Source: Occultella kanbiaonis (lineage in GTDB: Bacteria; Actinomycetota; Actinomycetes; Actinomycetales; Beutenbergiaceae). From it: a stretch of 64,000 bases of DNA. The DNA lies in assembly GCF_009708215.1 (NCBI RefSeq), contig NZ_CP046175.1, forward strand, positions 2,728,001 to 2,792,000, in the 5' to 3' direction. Shown one piece after another: positions 58,650-64,000 of this stretch. Below the pieces are notes generated by a model. It saw nothing but the letters and a program-made list of their open reading frames with translations, had not been told where the DNA came from and searched no databases. Position 1 is the first letter of the stretch. Every line of letters begins with the position of its first letter. A program made the position numbers and the translations under genes.

Positions 58650-59602
58650 TCCTGACTGTCACTGCCAACCCCGCGCTCGACGTCACCTACCGCACATCGG
58701 CGCTGCGGCCCGGCGAGAGCCATCGCGTCGCCGTCGTGGGCAGGTCCGCCGGCGGCAAGGGCATCAACGTCGCGCGCGTGCTGCACGCCCTCGGGGAGGA
58801 CCCCGTGTGCCTCGGCTTCCTCGGCGGGAGCACCGGCGCCGTGATCAGTGACCTGCTCGCTCGCGCCGGAGTCCGGCAGGAGTTCCTGCCGGTCGAGGGA
58901 CTGACCAGGACCACGGTGACGGTCGTCGACGACGCCGGCGCCACCGTGCTGAACGAGCCGGGACCCGAGGTCTCCGCCGCCGACTGGCGGGCCCTGGCCG
59001 ACGTCGCCCTCACGCTGCTGAGCCCCGGGGACGTGCTCGTGATCAGCGGCTCGACCCCGCCCGGCACGCCGCCGGACGCCGTGCCCAGCCTGGTGCGGGA
59101 CGCCGTCGAGCAGGACGTGCGAGTCGTGGTCGACACCTCGGGACCGACGCTGCTCGCGGCCGCCGAGGCGGGCGCACACGTGCTCAAGCCCAACGCCGAG
59201 GAGCTGCGGGCCGCGACCCAGATCATCGACGTGCACGACGCCGCCGGCGCGCTGCTGGACCGCGGCGCCGGCCTTGTGGTGGTCTCGCTGGGCGAGGACG
59301 GCGTCTTCGCCGTCGGCGGTGCCGGGCAGGCGCGGCGGACCTGGACCGCCGCGGCGCCCGAGGTGCTGACCGGCAATCCGACGGGCGCCGGAGACGCGGC
59401 CGTGGCCGCGATCGCCCGGGCCCTGGACACCGGACTGCCGGGCACCGGCGACGAGGCGGGCCTCGTCGCCCGTAGACTGCACGACGTCGTCGCGCTCTCG
59501 GGGGCAGCCGTCGTCGCCCCGGTGGCCGGTGATTTCGACGCTCCCACCTATCAGCGCTTGCTTGCTCGGACCGAAGTGAAGGAAAGCCATGCCACTCGTT
59601 GA
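58646..59602 (+). CDS. PfkB-family hexose phosphate kinase (1-phosphofructokinase/tagatose-6-phosphate kinase type)
   Basis: A 318-residue PfkB kinase. Motif 1 GGKGINVARVL is near residue 36 and the catalytic GNPTGAGDAAVAAIA near 250 with Asp base. The N-terminus MILTVTANPALDVTYRT is that of the LacC/FruK group, which phosphorylates tagatose-6-P or fructose-1-P to a bisphosphate. Overlaps the ROK gene by four bases and the aldolase gene by 14 bases, so it is tightly coupled. Confidence 0.9.
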   Translation: MILTVTANPALDVTYRTSALRPGESHRVAVVGRSAGGKGINVARVLHALGEDPVCLGFLGGSTGAVISDLLARAGVRQEFLPVEGLTRTTVTVVDDAGATVLNEPGPEVSAADWRALADVALTLLSPGDVLVISGSTPPGTPPDAVPSLVRDAVEQDVRVVVDTSGPTLLAAAEAGAHVLKPNAEELRAATQIIDVHDAAGALLDRGAGLVVVSLGEDGVFAVGGAGQARRTWTAAAPEVLTGNPTGAGDAAVAAIARALDTGLPGTGDEAGLVARRLHDVVALSGAAVVAPVAGDFDAPTYQRLLARTEVKESHATR

Positions 59603-60446
59603 TCTGGTCAGCGTTGCAGATCTCTGCCGTGTCGAACGCTCAGGACTTGGAGCGTTCAATGTCGTGCATCTGGACCATGCCGAGGCCTTTGTGGAGGCCG
59701 CCACGGGAGCGGGCCGGCCGATCGTTCTCCAGATCAGCCAGAACGCGGTGAAGTACCACGGTGCGCTCGCCCCGATCGGGGCCGGCGTGCTCGCCGTGGC
59801 CCGGGCCGCGGACGTGCCGGTGGTCGTGCACCTCGACCACGCGGAGGACGTGGCCCTGGTGCAGGATGCGATCAACCTCGGCTTCACCTCGGTGATGTAT
59901 GACGGGTCGAAGCTGCCGGACGACCTGAACCGGGCCACCACCCGCGCGGTCGTGGAGCACGCGCACGCCCGTGGGGTCTCCGTGGAGGCCGAGCTCGGTG
60001 AGGTCGGTGGCAAGAACGGCGTCCACGACCCGTCCGCACGCACGGACCCCGACGCGGCCGCCGAGTTCGTGGCGGCGACCGGGGTGGACCTGCTCGCCGT
60101 CGCCGTCGGGTCCTCGCATGCGATGACCACCCGCGGCGCCCAGCTCGATCTCGATCTGATCGGGGCGATCGCGGGGCGCGTGAGCGTGCCGCTGGTGCTG
60201 CACGGCTCGTCCGGCGTGAGCGACGAGGGTATGCGGGATGCGATCGCGGCCGGCATGACGAAGATCAACGTTGCGACCCACCTGAACAAGATTTTCACCA
60301 CGAGCGTGCGGGACTACCTGATCGAGAACATGGAGGTCGTGGACACCCGCAAATGGTTCCAGGCCGGCAACGACGCCATGGCCGCCGAGGTGACCCGGCT
60401 GCTCGAGTGGTACGCGGCACCGGACCCGGCGCCGGTGCGCCTCTGA
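59589..60446 (+). CDS. Class II aldolase (tagatose/fructose-bisphosphate type)
   Basis: A 285-residue zinc-dependent aldolase of the GatY/KbaY/FbaA family. Motifs: VVVHLDHAEDV (catalytic Asp and first zinc His), SVEAELGEVGGKNG, DLLAVAVGSSHAM and VLHGSSGVSDEGM (second and third zinc ligands). Length is near that of KbaY/GatY. It would split the bisphosphate made by the PfkB kinase into dihydroxyacetone phosphate and glyceraldehyde 3-phosphate. It starts inside the 3' end of the kinase gene and closes the operon. Confidence 0.92.
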   Translation: MPLVDLVSVADLCRVERSGLGAFNVVHLDHAEAFVEAATGAGRPIVLQISQNAVKYHGALAPIGAGVLAVARAADVPVVVHLDHAEDVALVQDAINLGFTSVMYDGSKLPDDLNRATTRAVVEHAHARGVSVEAELGEVGGKNGVHDPSARTDPDAAAEFVAATGVDLLAVAVGSSHAMTTRGAQLDLDLIGAIAGRVSVPLVLHGSSGVSDEGMRDAIAAGMTKINVATHLNKIFTTSVRDYLIENMEVVDTRKWFQAGNDAMAAEVTRLLEWYAAPDPAPVRL

Positions 60447-60469
60447 TCGGTCCCGACTAGGCTCGCTGG

Positions 60470-61090
60470 ATGGCCAAGTACTTCGACGTCCACCCGGTCA
60501 ACCCCCAGTCCCGGCTGATCCGGCAGGCCGTCGAGATCGTGCGTGAGGGCGGTCTCATCGCCTATCCGACGGACTCCTGCTACGCGCTCGGCGCGGCCCT
60601 CGGGAACCAGGCGGCGAAGGACCGCATCGTCGCCCTGCGGCACCTGGACGACAAGCACCACTTCACCCTGATGTGCGCTGACTTCGCCCAGCTGGGGCAG
60701 TTCGTGCACGTCGACAACGCGGTGTTCCGGGCCGTGAAGGCGAGCACCCCGGGGAGCTACACCTTCATCCTGCCGGCCACCAAGGAGGTGCCGCGACGCC
60801 TCCTGCACCCGAAGAAGAAGACCGTGGGCGTTCGGATCCCGGACCACCCGGTGGCGCAGGCACTGCTCGCCGAGCTGGGCGAGCCGCTGCTGTCCTCCAC
60901 GCTGCTGCTGCCCGGGCAGGACGAGCCGATGACCGACGGCTGGCAGATCAAGGACGAGCTCGACCATGTGCTCGACGCGGTGATCGACTCGGGGGAGTGC
61001 GGCGAGGTTCCCACCACCGTGGTGGACCTGTCCGAGGGATACGCCGAGATCGCCCGCTACGGTGCCGGCGACCCGAGCCCGTTCGAGTGA
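60470..61090 (+). CDS. yciO: YciO-family (Sua5/YrdC-like) protein
   Basis: A 206-residue protein of the YrdC/Sua5 superfamily, closest to E. coli YciO by its opening (HPVNPQSRLIRQAVEIVREGGLIAYPTDSCYALG) and the TPGSYTFILPATKEVPRRLLHPKKKTVGVRIPDHP segment. The superfamily makes threonylcarbamoyl-AMP for tRNA t6A; YciO itself is not the main enzyme and its role is uncertain. TAGGCT at 60458-60463 ends 6 nt before ATG 60470, so the message is probably leaderless and separate from the operon ending at 60446. Confidence 0.92.
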   Translation: MAKYFDVHPVNPQSRLIRQAVEIVREGGLIAYPTDSCYALGAALGNQAAKDRIVALRHLDDKHHFTLMCADFAQLGQFVHVDNAVFRAVKASTPGSYTFILPATKEVPRRLLHPKKKTVGVRIPDHPVAQALLAELGEPLLSSTLLLPGQDEPMTDGWQIKDELDHVLDAVIDSGECGEVPTTVVDLSEGYAEIARYGAGDPSPFE

Positions 61091-61168
61091 GATCCCGGCC
61101 GAGGACACGGATGTCGTAGGTTCCTGACACGCTCTCGAACATCGGTATCACAAGGTTCGGGAGGGTCG

Positions 61169-61597
61169 ATGACGGGTCACGTGGAGCAGTTGGAGGGCGA
61201 GCTCGCCCGGTTGGCGCAGGACCTGACGGCGGTGCGGCCGGGGGAGTGTGCCCTGTGTTACGTGCAGCGGATGCTCACGACCTTCGACTGCGACGGGACA
61301 TCCCGGTGGGGTCACAGGTGGGCCGCGGAGGTCGGGGCTGCGGCGTCGCCCGGCGGGGTGGTCACGAGGGCCGACGGCGGCCCGTCCGGGCACCGTGATG
61401 TCCGGTCCGTGCCGGGGTGCGACTGCGATCTGTTCTGGTCGCGCTGGGAGCCCGTGGTCGAGGCCCCGACGGGTCGCCCCGCCTGGCCCGATCCCGCTCT
61501 CGGGTGTCCGGCGAGCGGTGGTCCCGATGGCATGCCGGGAGCATCACGGGCGGGCGTCCGGTGCCGGATCTGGCAGCGGCGCCGACGGATCGCTTGA
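61169..61597 (+). CDS. DUF2695-like protein
   Basis: A 142-residue protein. The CALCYVQRMLTTFDCDGTSRWGHRWAAE segment (residues about 27-54) and CDCDLFWSRWE further on match the cysteine-rich DUF2695 pattern seen in actinobacteria. The last third is Pro/Gly-rich. ATG 61169 has GGGAGGG upstream. The stop overlaps the -35 of the MerR-type promoter for the next gene. Function unknown. Confidence 0.75.
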   Translation: MTGHVEQLEGELARLAQDLTAVRPGECALCYVQRMLTTFDCDGTSRWGHRWAAEVGAAASPGGVVTRADGGPSGHRDVRSVPGCDCDLFWSRWEPVVEAPTGRPAWPDPALGCPASGGPDGMPGASRAGVRCRIWQRRRRIA

Positions 61598-61624
61598 CCT
61601 CAACCGTGGTTGAGGCTTCAGTCT
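61594..61624 (+). promoter_or_regulatory. MerR/SoxR-type promoter with 19-bp spacer upstream of the MFS gene
   Basis: TTGACC (61594-61599), then 19 bp, then CAGTCT (61619-61624). The spacer holds the palindrome CCTCAACCGTGGTTGAGG (61598-61615), centred as in MerR-family activator promoters where the regulator untwists the long spacer. The two MerR genes of the envelope cluster have sites of a different spacing (N5 between CTCAAC and GTTGAG, N4 here). No merR gene is adjacent. Confidence 0.65.
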
Positions 61625-61772
61625 TCGAGGTGAGCAAGATTCGTCGGGCCTTCGATGGCCTCCGATGAGTTCGATGGGTCCTGCGGGTCTGTACTGCTGT
61701 CGAGTTCACCACATCGGCAGGTACGGGCTCCGAGGGCCCAGGTACGTCAACCCCGTTCACCGAGTCAGAGAG

Positions 61773-63194
61773 ATGTCCCAGATGTCGCAGTCACGATCCG
61801 TCACCACCGGCCGACGACTGCCCCGTGCGTTGAGCCCGTTCCGGCACTCCGCGTACCGGCGGCTCGGCCTGGCGCTGTTCTTCTCGCTGATCATGAGCGG
61901 TCTCTGGATGGTCGCGATGGTCTGGGAGGTCATCCGGATCGACGGCGGCGCCCGGGACCTGTCCCTGGTCACCATGTGCGCGGCGATCGGAACGATCGTG
62001 CCGGCCCTGGCCGCCGGCGTGGTCGCGGACCGGGTGCCACAGAAGATCATCCTGCTCGGCGTCGAGGCGGCCCACGTGACCCTGTTCGCCACCGCGGCGT
62101 TCCTCGGCATCACCGGGCAGACCCAGCTGTGGCACCTGGCGGTGATCGCCTTCCTCGGCGGGGCCGCGATGGCCTTCTACTACCCGGCCTACTCCGCGTG
62201 GCTACCCGCCCTGGTGCCACCGGAGGAGCTCCTCGCCGTGAATGGGTTCGAGGGCATGCTCCGCCCGTCGCTGCAGCAGGCGGCCGGCCCCGCTCTGGCG
62301 GGCGTGGTGATCGGCGTCGCGTCGCCGGGCGCGGCGATGGCACTGGCCGCCCTGAGCGGTCTCATCGGGCTCGTCGCGCTCGGCACGGTGCCGCTCACGC
62401 CGGTGCGACGGGAGCCCGCCGAGGTGTCCGACGGGGCCCGTGCGCACCCGATCCGGACCATGTTCGGGGACATCGCCGAGGGGTTCCGCTATTTCCTGGT
62501 GACCCCCTGGCTGCTCGCCACGCTCCTGTTCGCCTCCCTGATGATCCTGGTGATGATGGGCCCGTTGGAGGTCCTGATCCCGTTCCTGATCAAGGACCGG
62601 CTGGGCGGCGGTGCCGGTGATCACGCCCTCGTGCTCGCCGGCTTCGGCATCGGCGGTGCGCTCGGCTCGTTGGTGATGGCGTCACGACGGCTGCCTCGCC
62701 GCTACCTCACGGTGATGATCCTGCTCTGGGGCCTCGGCAGTCTGCCGTTCGTCGCGATGGCCTACGCGACCGCCGTCTGGCAGATCATCGCTGCCGCGAC
62801 GGTGCTCGGTGCGCTCTTCTCGGCCCCGATGGTGATCTGGGGCACGCTGCTGCAGCGGCGGGTGCCGCCCCACCTTCTCGGACGGGTCTCGAGCCTCGAC
62901 TTCTTCGTCTCGATCTCGCTGATGCCGGTCTCGATGGCGCTGGCGGGCCCGGTCGCGGATCTGATCGGGCTGCGGGCCACGTTCATCGCCGCCGGGGTGC
63001 TGCCCGCCGTCTTCGCGGTGGCCGCGATCCTGCTGGCCAGGCTGCCGCGGGACGAGCTGGCGAACCCCCTGGACATCACCGACGCGGCCGCGGAGGAGAC
63101 TGCGGCCGACCACGACGAGGCGTCCGTGCGTAGCGCGGCGGACGCCGGCTGCGAGGCAGGGCAGGAGTGCTTCGCGGGCGCCTCGGACTCGTGA
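61773..63194 (+). CDS. MFS transporter (MFS_3/EntS-like)
   Basis: A 473-residue major facilitator with about 12 helices. Motif A-like VVADRVPQKIIL after helix 2 and the pattern GGAAMAFYYPAYSAWLPALVPPEELLAVNGFEGMLRPSLQQAAGPALAGVVIG are typical of the MFS_3 group that includes enterobactin and drug exporters. ATG 61773 or ATG 61782 (GAGAG 9 nt upstream) may be used. The C-terminal 45 residues are acidic and Ala-rich. The MerR-type promoter 150 bp upstream suggests induction by a drug or oxidative signal (inference). Confidence 0.88.
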   Translation: MSQMSQSRSVTTGRRLPRALSPFRHSAYRRLGLALFFSLIMSGLWMVAMVWEVIRIDGGARDLSLVTMCAAIGTIVPALAAGVVADRVPQKIILLGVEAAHVTLFATAAFLGITGQTQLWHLAVIAFLGGAAMAFYYPAYSAWLPALVPPEELLAVNGFEGMLRPSLQQAAGPALAGVVIGVASPGAAMALAALSGLIGLVALGTVPLTPVRREPAEVSDGARAHPIRTMFGDIAEGFRYFLVTPWLLATLLFASLMILVMMGPLEVLIPFLIKDRLGGGAGDHALVLAGFGIGGALGSLVMASRRLPRRYLTVMILLWGLGSLPFVAMAYATAVWQIIAAATVLGALFSAPMVIWGTLLQRRVPPHLLGRVSSLDFFVSISLMPVSMALAGPVADLIGLRATFIAAGVLPAVFAVAAILLARLPRDELANPLDITDAAAEETAADHDEASVRSAADAGCEAGQECFAGASDS

Positions 63195-63209
63195 CCTTCG
63201 GCCCGGGCG

Positions 63210-63509
63210 TCAGTGCCAGCGCGAGGCGGTCACCGTCATGCTGATCGTGACCACGTCGCCGTCATCGAGTTCCTCGGCACGACGGACGGCGTCCTTGATC
63301 GGCACGATGTAGCCGCCGTTCTTCGGGAACAACGAGGTCGTGTACTGCGTGTCACCGATCCGCGCCTGCACTGGGATCATGCCCCAGCCGTAGGTCACCT
63401 CACGCATGATCTCGCGCAGGAACTCGGCACCCTCGTCATCGACCGTGACGAAATGGAACGGCGACGGTCCACGCCAGTACCAGATGTCACCGGTCACCTC
63501 GAGATCCAT
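63210..63509 (-). CDS. DUF1905-domain protein
   Basis: A 99-residue protein matching DUF1905: WRGPSPFHFVTVDDEGAEFLREIM near the start, then VTYGWGMIPVQARIGDTQYTTSLFPKNGGYIVPIKDAVRRAEELDDGDVVTISMTV. These small beta-barrel proteins are common beside regulators and have no known reaction. TATCCT at 63517-63522 ends 7 nt before the ATG, again leaderless-type. Divergent from the WYL regulator. Confidence 0.9.
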   Translation of the reverse strand: MDLEVTGDIWYWRGPSPFHFVTVDDEGAEFLREIMREVTYGWGMIPVQARIGDTQYTTSLFPKNGGYIVPIKDAVRRAEELDDGDVVTISMTVTASRWH

Positions 63510-63599
63510 GACTTTGAGGATAGGCTCGATTCCGGATGAACCGCTTCCGGAACACAGGTCGGAAGCCGACACGTATTCGCCAGCGACGAGGGAACCCGG

Positions 63600-64000
63600 G
63601 TGAACGGTGACGTCGACAGTCCCACGGCGCGGGCGCTCCTCGCGCTGGAACTCATCCAGGGGAACCCGGGTATCAGCGCGGACCGGTTGGGGGAGCGGCT
63701 CGGCGTCAGCGAGCGTGCCGCGCGCCGATACGTCTCGATCCTGCGGGATGCGGGAATCCCCATCGAGTCGAGTCGGGGCCCCTACGGCGGGTACCGGATG
63801 GGGCGTGGTGTCCGGCTCCCGCCGCTCACGTTCACGGCCACCGAGGTACTCGCGCTCGTGATGGCCGTCCTCGATGGTCACCACGACGCCGGTGACCCGA
63901 CCGCCCCGGTCGGCAGCGCCGTCGGGAAGATCATGCGCGCCCTGCCGGAGTCGGTGGCCGCGCAGGCCGAGGCGGTCCGGCGCAGCGCGGCCGCGGCCCC
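63600..64000 (+). CDS. WYL-type HTH regulator, cut by right edge
   Basis: Starts at GTG 63600 with GAGGGAA upstream and stays open to the window end (133 complete codons). The winged-helix region (ALLALELIQGNPGISADRLGERLGVSERAARRYVSILRDAGIPIESSRGPYGGYRMGRGVRLPPLTFTATEVLAL) is that of the HTH_11-WYL family, in which the missing C-terminal part would hold the WYL ligand domain. Partial; target unknown. Divergent from the DUF1905 gene. Confidence 0.88.
   Translation, partial: MNGDVDSPTARALLALELIQGNPGISADRLGERLGVSERAARRYVSILRDAGIPIESSRGPYGGYRMGRGVRLPPLTFTATEVLALVMAVLDGHHDAGDPTAPVGSAVGKIMRALPESVAAQAEAVRRSAAAA

Noticed and set aside
57407-60301. 964-codon minus-strand frame opposite the sugar operon
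   Set aside because: Opposes four overlapping genes with intact motifs; composition typical of a shadow.
61631-61669. 12-codon leader peptide after the MerR-type promoter (GTG 61631)
   Set aside because: Too short and without attenuator-like structure downstream to support it.

Overview
The window is chromosomal DNA of a very GC-rich Gram-positive bacterium, almost certainly an actinobacterium and probably of the Micrococcales. Four things point there: the cell-envelope cluster pgsA-like / DUF881 / small basic protein / DUF881 / garA / two MerR regulators around a bifunctional-nuclease gene (the order known around Rv1823-Rv1830 of Mycobacterium tuberculosis); an F420-type LLM oxidoreductase; a DUF222-HNH (13E12-type) protein; and many starts with an apparent -10 box 6-7 nt upstream (leaderless mRNAs). 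I see no rRNA, tRNA, CRISPR array, prophage or insertion sequence. Most of the region reads as ordinary chromosome with accessory metabolic genes.

Layout. 1-4.05 kb: a minus-strand carbohydrate operon (LacI regulator, FAD oxidoreductase, Tat-type lipoprotein sugar-binding protein running off the left edge) with a perfect LacI-type operator. 4.3-7.5 kb: a minus-strand trio (SHOCT membrane protein, beta-lactamase-like serine hydrolase, orphan protein with a QRSAGNRAV motif) and a divergent membrane protein. 7.6-12.8 kb: an iron-siderophore uptake locus with two DtxR/IdeR-like boxes. 12.9-20.6 kb: small accessory genes (chloramphenicol-phosphotransferase-like kinase, DUF222-HNH protein with long low-complexity insert, nitroreductase, yeast-type cytosine deaminase, ArsR + SRPBCC pair). 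20.6-24.4 kb: DHA2-family exporter and two uncharacterised genes.

24.5-30 kb: an ECF41-type sigma factor, then an NDH-2-like flavoprotein, a GH3 glycoside hydrolase and an NAD(P)-binding epimerase-like protein. The flavoprotein and the epimerase each have the same TGTCAC-R-N16-GGTC promoter, so this looks like a cis-encoded ECF41 regulon. 30-41 kb: membrane protein, RlmC, LRR membrane protein, P-type cation ATPase, HrpB helicase, thioredoxin + DUF4395 pair. 41-45.6 kb: DUF932 protein, GNAT, and a tightly coupled minus-strand operon (thiamine-binding-like protein, DUF4126, LLM oxidoreductase, an unlisted 44-aa ORF, a small membrane protein).

45.7-51.4 kb: the conserved envelope/GarA/FtsR cluster. 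The garA and second merR upstream regions share a 17-bp palindrome. 51.6-55 kb: pyruvate carboxylase. 55-60.4 kb: methyltransferase, then a DeoR regulator divergent from a four-gene sugar catabolic operon (SIS isomerase, ROK kinase, PfkB kinase, class II aldolase), probably for an amino sugar or tagatose-type hexose. 60.5-64 kb: YciO, a DUF2695-like protein, an MFS exporter behind a classic MerR-type promoter, a DUF1905 protein and a WYL regulator cut by the right edge.
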